Source: Calditrichota bacterium (GTDB lineage: Bacteria; Calditrichota; Calditrichia; RBG-13-44-9; J075). From it: a DNA stretch of 6,941 bases. The notes below the pieces were generated by a model, which was not told the origin of the DNA, did no database searches, and saw only the letters and a list, made by a program, of their open reading frames with translations. A program made the translations under genes and the position numbers. How positions within the stretch are numbered: position 1 is the first letter of the stretch; each line of letters opens with the position of its first letter. Location of the stretch: the NCBI GenBank assembly GCA_003695285.1, contig RFIL01000492.1, positions 1-6,941 on the forward strand. Reading direction: 5' to 3'. Below, in pieces: positions 1 through 5,836 of the stretch.

Positions 1-198
1 GCAGAACGAAAACAAATGATTGATGACGCTATTGACTCATTGCCACCCCGCTACCGGCAGGTAATTATTCTCCGTCATAAGGAAGAGAAATCCTACGAAG
101 AAATCGCTGAGTTGTTGGAATTGCCATTGGGTACCGTCAAAGCGCGTATTTTTCGGGCTCGGGAGATGTTAAATAAAAGAATCAAAGATATCATCTAA
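1..198 (+). CDS. ECF-type RNA polymerase sigma factor, C-terminal part (5' truncated by window)
   Basis: The reading frame is open from base 1, so the gene starts outside the window; 65 codons and the stop TAA are present. The visible part is a sigma-70 region 4 helix-turn-helix, which contacts the -35 element of target promoters. The cues are the LPPRYRQVIILRH opening, followed by YEEIAELLELPLGTVKARI and then RAREMLNKRI. This pattern is typical of the C-terminal end of ECF (group 4) sigma factors, where the protein stops soon after region 4, as here. Region 2 would lie upstream and cannot be checked. The next gene starts 4 bases after the stop, which suggests an operon and translational coupling. 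That neighbour is an exported toast-rack-like protein, not a recognisable anti-sigma factor; an anti-sigma gene could lie elsewhere. LuxR-type HTH proteins share some of these features, but the motif order favours sigma region 4. Confidence 0.9.
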   Translation, partial: AERKQMIDDAIDSLPPRYRQVIILRHKEEKSYEEIAELLELPLGTVKARIFRAREMLNKRIKDII

Positions 199-202
199 TA
201 TT

Positions 203-1087
203 ATGAAACTATTATTATACATGGCTCTTTCCCTTGCTATTAGCACCCTTCCCCTGATGGCCGGACCTCGCGGGGGTGAGCAAAGTCGTTTGAAAAAGGT
301 GGTTAAACGAAGCTATGAAACACGAATTAATGCGAAAGTCAAAATCAACAATGGGATTGTTTACATTGACAAAGCTGTGGAACCCGAAATTTTTAATGGT
401 GAATTCATCTTCACCAGAAGACCCCCTACAGTGAATTATGAAGTGGTGGGGAATGAGGGTCAACTTACCATTCGCGTGGCCGGTAAAGTAAGCAAAGTGA
501 AGGATGTTCATCACGATGAGGATTATGAAATTGATATGGACGAAGTTTATGAGAATGAATGCTACATCAATCTTTCACCGGATGTTCCCCTCGATTTAAA
601 GATGGACCTGGGAGTTACCAAGGGCGAAATGGATCTGGGAGGTTTTCGCTTAAACAACCTGGATTTAACCACTGCAGTCAGTTCCAATATCATCGAATTT
701 AGCGAACCCAATCCTCAACCCCTGGAAGAATTCCGGGTGGAAAACGGAGTGGGAAAATTGCAAATCCTGAATATTGGCAACTCTAATTTTCGGTATTTCA
801 GTTTCGAAGGCGGAGTGGGTAAATATGTTCTGGATTTCGATGGTGAATATCAGCACGATGCAACTGGTAAAATTGAGTTGGGAATGGGAAAATTAACCCT
901 CTTTCTCCCCAGGAACATTGGGGTACGCTTAGAGGTGGATAAAACCTTTCTGAGCAGCTTTGATATTGATAAAGTCTATAAAGAAGACGACACCTACTAT
1001 AATGAGCTCTGGAATAGCTCCAAACCACAATTAGACCTTCACATTGAATCGGGTATCGGAAAAATTGAAGTGCAATGGATTGAATAA
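203..1087 (+). CDS. Exported toast-rack / DUF4097-like beta-repeat protein, probable envelope-stress partner of the sigma factor
   Basis: A 294-residue protein. Residues 1-20 form a signal peptide (K2, hydrophobic core LLLYMALSLAIS, cleavage probable after LMA at residue 20); there is no lipobox cysteine and no later membrane segment, so the mature protein is probably periplasmic. The C-terminal half is built of beta turns carrying a recurring G-x-G-K signature: GVGKLQI near 182, GVGKYVLDF near 204, GMGKLTLFLP near 227 and GIGKIEVQW near 284, with a related GVTKGEMDLG at 137. This is the style of the toast-rack/DUF2154 and DUF4097 beta-solenoid families found in LiaF-like envelope-stress sensors; assignment is by pattern, not alignment. 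Only one cysteine (residue 120) is seen. The ATG at 203 lies 4 bases after the sigma stop and has no clear Shine-Dalgarno, so translation is probably coupled to the sigma gene. A sensing or envelope-stress role is inferred. A secreted adhesin-like function is the main alternative. Confidence 0.75.
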   Translation: MKLLLYMALSLAISTLPLMAGPRGGEQSRLKKVVKRSYETRINAKVKINNGIVYIDKAVEPEIFNGEFIFTRRPPTVNYEVVGNEGQLTIRVAGKVSKVKDVHHDEDYEIDMDEVYENECYINLSPDVPLDLKMDLGVTKGEMDLGGFRLNNLDLTTAVSSNIIEFSEPNPQPLEEFRVENGVGKLQILNIGNSNFRYFSFEGGVGKYVLDFDGEYQHDATGKIELGMGKLTLFLPRNIGVRLEVDKTFLSSFDIDKVYKEDDTYYNELWNSSKPQLDLHIESGIGKIEVQWIE

Positions 1088-1093
1088 GATTTT

Positions 1094-4000
1094 TTAACCT
1101 GCCTGGTTTTCCAACCGCTTTATCTTGGCAACATCTTTCCGACACATTCTTCGAAATTCACAATACTCCCCACAAAACGTCTTTTCCGGAAATCTGGTAT
1201 GTCGAAAAATACCGTGTTGGATACTTTCCACGTATTGAAAAATAAAATGTTTGCTCCGTTCCAAGATATCCTGGAACGTTAAAGGCTCCCCATTCTCATC
1301 AACGACCCGATTGTTAGGGAGACTCGCCGAAGAGTTAGCGCTATTAAGGGATAGCTGTGATTCTTTATCATACAGGATTGCAATTCTAGTACAATTTTCG
1401 ATATCCTTTAATTGATAAATAGCAGCCAGGACCGGTTGAAGGGTTTGCTCAGGTAATAAATCCTGGAGCACTGCGGCATATATGGGCAACTGAAGCGAAG
1501 TTCCTTCACAAATCTCCTGAACTCTGGAAAAATAGGAACCCGTTTTATAATCCAGAAGGATTGCCTGACCCATCTCATTGACGTCGATCCGGTCTATCTT
1601 ACCGATAATTCTCACCTTTCGACCATCCTCTTCCAATACGATGGGTTTTTGTCGGGAGGCGGGATCCTGTTCTTTTTTCACCCCGGCTCGTCCAAAAGCT
1701 AACTCAAAGTAAGCCGGATAAAACTGCGTTTGGGTAATATATTGTTCTTCCTCCCATAAAAACTTTTTCCAGAGCCCCACGGAATGAGCAGTGCCAAAAT
1801 ATCGCTCCTTTTCCAACTCAAAAAATATCCCCTGAAACGGGAGTCGTTCAAATTCTTCATGAGCAATCTGAAACAAGAGATCTTCATGTTTCCAGGGCTC
1901 TCGTTCCATTTTTTTATCTCTTAAGGTGCGATAAAATCGGAAGAGGGTTCGATGCACTAACTGCCCTCGCTCCAGAGCAGTTAACCCTGCTTGAATCTCT
2001 TCTTTTTCTTCTAATCCCAGTAGATATTTAAAGTAAAATTTAATCGGGCATGCAGCATAGGTCTCCAAACGGGTTATGGAAAAGGCACGATGCTGGAAAC
2101 GATTGGTTAAAATTTCAACGATCTCTCGTTCCGTAATCAAATTCCCCTCATACACCCCAAATCCATCTTTTTGTTGAATTTCCAGGAGATGGTTCAACTT
2201 TTGGACCCACATCAGGAGCCTCTCCCCGGGGAACATTTTCTGAAGCTGTAGCCAGAGATTAAATCTATGATAAGGGATGGGCAGTTCCTGGTCGGTGATT
2301 CGCTCAGCCACCTGCTGGAGGAGTTGAGAGCTATTTTCCAGAAATCTCTCGGAAGGAAAGACATTTCTCCAGCGCAGTTGAAATTCTTCTGCCAGCACCC
2401 GCAGAAAGTTTGAAGGCACCCTCGTTGCTTCTTTTTCAAAACAGTGATAAGTAAAAATGGTTTTATTTGCCGAGGAAGTCAGTAATTGATAAAAGATAAA
2501 TCGGTCCTGGGCCAGTAAGTCTTCCGTGGCTACCAACCCCATCTCTTCCCTCTCATCGTCATGGAAGAATATATCCCGGGTATAGGGTCGGGGGAAGGCG
2601 CCCTCCTGTAATCCTCCAAAGAATAGCACCTCTGGCTCCACTGCCAGAATCTCCAATCGGGGCATAATTTGAACCCCATGCCTGGGCCATTCACGCACAT
2701 TATAGGTTGCCTGGGAGACCAGCAAGACCAGATATTGGTAAAATTCTTTTAAATCTAACGGTTCATCCTGATGAAGGTTGGAGACAATCCAGCTAAACTG
2801 ATCGAGTAACTTTATGAAGCGATTAAATGCCCGATATTCCTGCTCCTTCTCCGCGGGGGTGGTGTATTGATTTTCATATTTATACCAATCCAGAAACCCA
2901 AATTTCTGTAACACTTCCAGATAACATTTTCGGAATTCATGCACCGGTTGTTTTTTCTGGAGCCTGTGAAGTGTGGATAAGATATCTGACAACACCGCTG
3001 TTGTATTTTCTAATAATTCAATCTGCTCTTCAATTTGTTCTTTTTCAAGTTCTTCATCCGTATATAAATGCTTTTGCTGGTCTTTTAAATAGTCAATTCT
3101 TTTCTGTACATCCTCTTGCCAGTTGCCATGGAAGTAAGTAAGCCGTAGTTCACGGGCAAGGAAAGTGATATCTATATGCCCCTCTCCATCTGACAATCGG
3201 AAAAATGGGGAAGCGATTAATTGTTCTACTTTCTTTACCTCATAGCCCAATGAAGGGACTTCCAAAATCAGCAAGAAACTTCGAATTAAAGGAGATTGGC
3301 TTAATTGAAAACCGGTGGATAGGTTATAGGGAATTCCGTACCTGGGAAAAACCTCATGAATGAGTGGAGCATATTCTTCCAGAGTAGGGAACGTTATCCC
3401 GATTTTATGAAGGGGGATTTGATAAAAGTGGTGTATTCGTTTGATATAATTCGCAATAAAAGCAATCTCCTGTGCTCGGTTTTGAGTGGCCTGAATGAGA
3501 GCTTCTAACTTGGGTTTCTCTCTGGCAATCCCCCCCCGGTTGGTGTTAAATAATGAAAGTTCTAACACTCCACCCTTTTCTTTTTGCACAATTACCGGTT
3601 GTAATTTTTTTAATTCCTCTAAGGCGGGCTGAACATGTTCAAACAACTGGGGGTTCTCCGGAACGTAATCCAGTTTAATTTTCAGATGGCACAGATGTCG
3701 TACTCGTTCGAAAAATCGAAACATGGGTCGGGTGAACAGTCCGTAACCATTGAGGTAAATCGTCGTCACGGAACTGAAATGTTCTTCCCAGAAAGCATCG
3801 TTAATTCGGGTAACGACGCTTTGAATAGCCCCCGCTTCATCGATTATTTGATCTCCAAGCAAAGATTCATAGGCCTCCAATAAAAAAGCAAAATCAGATA
3901 TTCGTCGGTCATCTTCTCCCTCCAGTGCTTGTTTTAATTCATCGGGATGATATCCATATTCTCGAAATTCAGTAAGCAGGCTGTCTACCTTTCGCACCAA

Positions 4001-4366
4001 TCCCTTTCTATTAGCACTGGTGCTGGTAAAAAATTTAAGCCGATGAGCATTCTTCTTTAGTAATTCCTCCACCAGAAACAGCCTCATGGTGGAGGACACA
4101 ATTTTTTTAGCACCCGGTAAATGTTGATATAATTCCAGGATAAAATCATAAAATGTATAAATGGGAGGTTCCGGAGTAGCTTGTTGAGAGAATTCATCCA
4201 CTAACTGCTCTTTAAAATAGCGTACGGCTCTTTTAACCGGGAGGAAATAGATAAAATCATACTCCAATCCAGAGCGATTTTTGAGGTGTTGATAAATTTC
4301 CTGTTTAAAAAAGTAATAATCTCCCGCCGGTCCGATGAACACCTCAAATGTCCTGTTTTTCAACAC
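1094..4366 (-). CDS. AddB-like PD-(D/E)XK nuclease / inactivated-helicase protein with a C-terminal iron-sulfur cysteine set
   Basis: A 1090-residue protein in the AddB/RexB size class; such proteins, paired with AddA, resect DNA double-strand breaks in the cytoplasm for recombination. The N-terminus keeps the family position (VFIGPAGDYYFF, residues 9-20) but lacks the GKT/GKS of Walker A, so ATP binding there looks lost. Other AddB-like landmarks are IYLNGYGLFTRP (203-214), the YGIPYNLSTG region (343-352) and LFFGGLQEGAFPRP (581-594). The nuclease domain is complete: H805 in RGQLVH, D925 in GKIDRID, D939 and K941 in LLDYKTG, and the QLPIY motif (Q959, Y963). Four cysteines, C773 in YAACPIKF plus C1065, C1069 and C1075, match the AddB Fe-S cluster, but the last three are spaced C-x3-C-x5-C where B. 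subtilis AddB has C-x2-C-x5-C. No addA lies next to it. The start shown is GTG; TTG at 4363-4361 has better ribosome-binding-site spacing. Confidence is high for the family, moderate for a true AddB role. Confidence 0.87.
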   Translation of the reverse strand: MLKNRTFEVFIGPAGDYYFFKQEIYQHLKNRSGLEYDFIYFLPVKRAVRYFKEQLVDEFSQQATPEPPIYTFYDFILELYQHLPGAKKIVSSTMRLFLVEELLKKNAHRLKFFTSTSANRKGLVRKVDSLLTEFREYGYHPDELKQALEGEDDRRISDFAFLLEAYESLLGDQIIDEAGAIQSVVTRINDAFWEEHFSSVTTIYLNGYGLFTRPMFRFFERVRHLCHLKIKLDYVPENPQLFEHVQPALEELKKLQPVIVQKEKGGVLELSLFNTNRGGIAREKPKLEALIQATQNRAQEIAFIANYIKRIHHFYQIPLHKIGITFPTLEEYAPLIHEVFPRYGIPYNLSTGFQLSQSPLIRSFLLILEVPSLGYEVKKVEQLIASPFFRLSDGEGHIDITFLARELRLTYFHGNWQEDVQKRIDYLKDQQKHLYTDEELEKEQIEEQIELLENTTAVLSDILSTLHRLQKKQPVHEFRKCYLEVLQKFGFLDWYKYENQYTTPAEKEQEYRAFNRFIKLLDQFSWIVSNLHQDEPLDLKEFYQYLVLLVSQATYNVREWPRHGVQIMPRLEILAVEPEVLFFGGLQEGAFPRPYTRDIFFHDDEREEMGLVATEDLLAQDRFIFYQLLTSSANKTIFTYHCFEKEATRVPSNFLRVLAEEFQLRWRNVFPSERFLENSSQLLQQVAERITDQELPIPYHRFNLWLQLQKMFPGERLLMWVQKLNHLLEIQQKDGFGVYEGNLITEREIVEILTNRFQHRAFSITRLETYAACPIKFYFKYLLGLEEKEEIQAGLTALERGQLVHRTLFRFYRTLRDKKMEREPWKHEDLLFQIAHEEFERLPFQGIFFELEKERYFGTAHSVGLWKKFLWEEEQYITQTQFYPAYFELAFGRAGVKKEQDPASRQKPIVLEEDGRKVRIIGKIDRIDVNEMGQAILLDYKTGSYFSRVQEICEGTSLQLPIYAAVLQDLLPEQTLQPVLAAIYQLKDIENCTRIAILYDKESQLSLNSANSSASLPNNRVVDENGEPLTFQDILERSKHFIFQYVESIQHGIFRHTRFPEKTFCGEYCEFRRMCRKDVAKIKRLENQAG

Positions 4367-4369
4367 GTG

Positions 4370-4374
4370 CCCTC
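4370..4374 (-). promoter_or_regulatory. Ribosome binding site deciding the AddB-like start (GAGGG)
   Basis: On the minus strand GAGGG is followed by CAC, then GTG (4366-4364) and TTG (4363-4361). Spacing is only 3 bases to GTG but 6 to TTG, so TTG is the more comfortable start and would remove one residue from the protein. No ATG is available at this position; both candidates are non-standard starts. Confidence 0.5.
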
Positions 4375-4464
4375 GCTATTGAATTCGATGAATAAATTGG
4401 AGGTTTATATTTTTTCTATTTGATAAACAATGTTGCTATTTTTTCACATTTATTTCGAAAATAA

Positions 4465-4493
4465 TTGACCGATATCAATTTCTCAAATATGGA
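4465..4493 (+). promoter_or_regulatory. Candidate sigma-70-type promoter for the small-peptide gene
   Basis: TTGACC (5 of 6 matches to the -35 consensus) is followed after exactly 17 bases by TATGGA, a weak -10 (TAT start only). It points at the peptide gene and would give a leader of roughly 110 bases. The -35 sits inside the inverted repeat AATTGA/TCAATT, which could act as an operator. A competing -10, TATTAT at 4558-4563, would give a short leader of about 40 bases but has only a poor -35 (TTCAAT with 19-base spacing). Neither is proven. Confidence 0.25.
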
Positions 4494-4588
4494 AACAATT
4501 CTAATCTATTGGTTTTTAATCAATTGTAAAAATTCAATATTTGTATCTTAAATGGCATATTATTTGTAGAATTGTGATTCGAAAAACA

Positions 4589-4617
4589 ATTATCACAGGG
4601 GGAATTAGCTATGTTAC
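4589..4617 (-). promoter_or_regulatory. Candidate extended -10 promoter reading toward the AddB-like gene
   Basis: Read on the minus strand, TGTGATAAT (4597-4589) fits an extended -10 (TG, one base, then GATAAT with 5 of 6 consensus bases). Seventeen bases upstream lies GTAACA (4617-4612), with 4 of 6 matches to the -35. The start of transcription would fall near 4582, giving a leader of about 215 bases before the AddB-like start. It overlaps the ribosome binding site and start codon of the small-peptide gene on the other strand, so the two transcripts could interfere. Confidence 0.35.
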
Positions 4618-4721
4618 AATTAAAAAAAGAATCAGAGACTGAAACTGAAAAGGAACATTTAATTATGAAATTAAAAATTAAAGTAAAGGTGAAAATCAAG
4701 AAATACAGGTCCCATTTATAG
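4611..4721 (+). CDS. Small cationic peptide gene, 36 residues, function unknown
   Basis: I do not recognise this peptide. It is supported by context: a good ribosome binding site (AGGGGG at 4597-4602, 8 bases before the ATG) and a strong terminator beginning 27 bases after the stop TAG. The first 16 residues are polar and acid-rich (KKESETETEKEH). Residues 20-30 alternate strictly between lysine and a hydrophobic residue (KLKIKVKVKIK), and the peptide ends KYRSHL. Such alternation gives one greasy and one cationic face when extended, a pattern of amphipathic beta-strand peptides. By my count it has 11 Lys/Arg against 5 Glu. There is no signal peptide, cysteine or transmembrane helix. An internal ATG at 4665 with AAGGA upstream (4650-4654) could yield an 18-residue form holding only the cationic tail. 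Membrane-active, nucleic-acid-binding or toxin-like roles are all possible; alternatively the locus may be a small RNA with an incidental frame. Confidence 0.55.
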   Translation: MLQLKKESETETEKEHLIMKLKIKVKVKIKKYRSHL

Positions 4722-4748
4722 TCTGTAGATATTCTCCTCCAAAAACTG

Positions 4749-4802
4749 AATCACCAACTCACCGAATAAGGGATTTATTACTGTGGGTTGGTGATTTTTT
4801 TT
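4749..4802 (+). terminator. Strong rho-independent terminator, possibly bidirectional
   Basis: Arms 4749-4762 (AATCACCAACTCAC) and 4783-4796 (GTGGGTTGGTGATT) pair over 14 positions with a single T-G wobble. The loop contains a further AATAA/TTATT pairing (4764-4768 with 4775-4779). A run of eight T follows at 4795-4802, so it ends the small-peptide transcript. On the minus strand the same hairpin is followed by CAG and five T, a weaker tail that could end the response-regulator transcript coming from the right. Confidence 0.92.
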
Positions 4803-4852
4803 ATCCCGTTACCTACTGAGGAGTTATTTTATCCATTACCCCTTCTCTGAGT

Positions 4853-5575
4853 TTATTCACCAATTTCTTCCGGTTCCACAAATCGATATCCAACACCCCA
4901 TACAGTTTTGATATAAGTGGGGTTTGCCGGGTCCTTTTCAATCTTACTCCGCAAACGATTAATGTGAGAATTTACGGTATGATCATACCCGTCAAATTGA
5001 TACCCCCACACAATGTCCAGTAATTCCTGACGGCTATAGGCCCGCCCGGGATGTGAGGCAAACAAAGCGAGGAGGTCAAACTCTTTGGCCGTCAACTCAA
5101 CCACCTCCCCACCAAGAGTCACTTTTCTCTTTTCCAGATTAATCACCAGTTCTCCGATTTTTATTTCAGATTCCTGGGATTCATTAGAGGCTTCTTGTTT
5201 AACAGCATCCACCCGTCGAATGAGGGCTTTTACCCGGGCTATTAATTCCCGAATGCTAAAAGGTTTGGTGATATAGTCATCTGCTCCCAGCTCCAACCCC
5301 AGTACCTTATCAAATTCTTCCGATTTGGAGGTCAACATTAAGATGGGGGTTGTGCGTTTCTCTTCTCTGATGCGTTTACATACATCATAACCATCCAGTT
5401 TAGGTAACATTAAATCGAGGATAATCAAATCATACTCATTGGTAAGAGCTTTATTTAATCCTTCAATCCCATCCCGTGCTTTCTCCACACGATATCCGAC
5501 ATCACTAAGGTTAATTTCCAATAATTCCGCTATCTCGGGATCATCCTCGACAATCAAAATTTTCTTATAATCCAT
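4853..5575 (-). CDS. OmpR/PhoB-family DNA-binding response regulator (orphan in this window)
   Basis: A full-length 240-residue two-component response regulator: a receiver domain (about 1-120) that accepts phosphate from a histidine kinase, then a winged-helix DNA-binding domain (about 140-235). The receiver has every key residue: acidic pocket D11 and D12, phospho-acceptor D54 in LIILDLMLP, T82, the Y101 switch and K104 in YITKPF. The output domain shows ELTAKEFDLLALFASHPGR, then the recognition-helix segment HTVNSHINRLRSKIE and the wing ending VWGVGYRF, typical of OmpR/PhoB members. The start ATG is well supported by AAAGGAG 6 bases upstream (5588-5582). No histidine kinase adjoins it: a terminator lies downstream and a divergent outer-membrane-type gene upstream. 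Its targets are unknown; the two flanking small-peptide and outer-membrane genes are reasonable candidates. Many family members act as dimers on direct repeats. Confidence 0.96.
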   Translation of the reverse strand: MDYKKILIVEDDPEIAELLEINLSDVGYRVEKARDGIEGLNKALTNEYDLIILDLMLPKLDGYDVCKRIREEKRTTPILMLTSKSEEFDKVLGLELGADDYITKPFSIRELIARVKALIRRVDAVKQEASNESQESEIKIGELVINLEKRKVTLGGEVVELTAKEFDLLALFASHPGRAYSRQELLDIVWGYQFDGYDHTVNSHINRLRSKIEKDPANPTYIKTVWGVGYRFVEPEEIGE

Positions 5576-5610
5576 CTTTCGCTCCTTTCTTTGATGGACA
5601 CATTCTTTCT

Positions 5611-5627
5611 ATCACGAAATTATCACA
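5611..5627 (-). promoter_or_regulatory. Candidate promoter and direct-repeat operator of the response regulator
   Basis: Read on the minus strand, TGTGATAAT (5627-5619) fits an extended -10 element; no good -35 is present (GAATTA at the expected place). GTGATA occurs twice with an 11-base period (5626-5621 and 5615-5610 or so), i.e. one helical turn, the arrangement bound by PhoB/OmpR-family proteins. This suggests autoregulation, but the repeat units are short and overlap the promoter motif, so the two readings cannot be separated by eye. Confidence 0.4.
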
Positions 5628-5698
5628 ATGAGTTAACATATTAATTCAGAGTTACTTATTCGATATCTCGGCATTATCTTTCCAGGAGAGAAGTCGTC

Positions 5699-5734
5699 AT
5701 GATTGTCAGAGAAGATGTTAATACCTGGAAATAA
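5699..5734 (+). CDS. Possible 11-codon leader ORF (speculative)
   Basis: ATG at 5699 is preceded by AGGAGAG (5684-5690) with an 8-base gap and encodes MIVREDVNTWK before TAA. The AGG of the ribosome binding site lies in the left arm of the 8-base inverted repeat 5679-5686/5724-5731, and the right arm covers the last codons, so folding would hide the RBS. It precedes the outer-membrane gene by about 100 bases. So short a frame occurs easily by chance; it is listed because RBS and inverted repeat coincide. Confidence 0.15.
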   Translation: MIVREDVNTWK

Positions 5735-5825
5735 AACATAAGTAAAAAGAGCGAATCGGGCAAACAATATGATTTAAACAATTTTAATTTATAAAATAAT
5801 CGTTGTGTATGAAATAACAATTTAT

Positions 5826-5831
5826 GAGAGG
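5826..5831 (+). promoter_or_regulatory. Ribosome binding site of the outer-membrane protein gene (GAGAGG)
   Basis: GAGAGG lies 5 bases before the ATG at 5837 and confirms that start. It is preceded by TAACAATT (5815-5822), resembling the AAACAATT (4584-4591) placed just before the RBS of the small-peptide gene. Confidence 0.7.
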
Positions 5832-5836
5832 TTATC

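Larger units (their letters stand above)
4367..4610. other. AT-rich divergent intergenic region with clustered AATTG/CAATT motifs
   Basis: The block separates the leftward AddB-like gene from the rightward small-peptide gene. It holds a perfect 6+6 inverted repeat (AATTGA 4463-4468, TCAATT 4475-4480), a second pair ACAATT 4495-4500 / AATTGT 4522-4527, an 8-base direct repeat TATTTGTA (4538-4545 and 4561-4568, period 23), and TGTGAT 4573-4578 facing ATCACA 4592-4597. AATTG or its complement occurs at 4463, 4476, 4496, 4521, 4570 and 4587. Base composition makes some of these expected by chance. I find no credible coding region in it. Confidence 0.6.
5576..5836. other. Divergent intergenic region between response regulator and outer-membrane protein
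   Basis: Besides the regulator's own promoter and RBS it contains a perfect 8+8 inverted repeat (TTTCCAGG 5679-5686, CCTGGAAA 5724-5731) enclosing a 7-base direct repeat AGAGAAG (5687-5693 and 5708-5714, period 21). The right half (5734-5836) is very AT-rich. It carries TAAAAT at 5792-5797 as a possible -10 for the rightward gene, but I see no convincing -35. No long coding frame is present. Confidence 0.55.

Noticed and set aside
798..1145. Open frame of 115 codons on the minus strand across the convergent junction
   Set aside because: It overlaps the ends of two well-supported genes in other frames, and its translation shows no domain-like pattern.
2827..3141. Open frame of 104 codons on the plus strand
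   Set aside because: It lies wholly inside the AddB-like gene on the opposite strand, whose domains continue through it, and shows no recognisable protein features.
3635..3883. Open frame of 82 codons on the plus strand
   Set aside because: It is antisense to the conserved IYLNGYGLF region of the AddB-like protein and has no good ribosome binding site.
4573..4597. TGTGAT...ATCACA resembling a CRP/FNR binding site
   Set aside because: The half-sites are separated by 13 bases, whereas a CRP site has TGTGA and TCACA separated by 6; a short RNA hairpin or chance is more likely.
4367..4610. Riboswitch or CRISPR-like array in the AT-rich gap
   Set aside because: The repeats present are only 6-8 bases, irregularly spaced, and no conserved aptamer core is recognisable.
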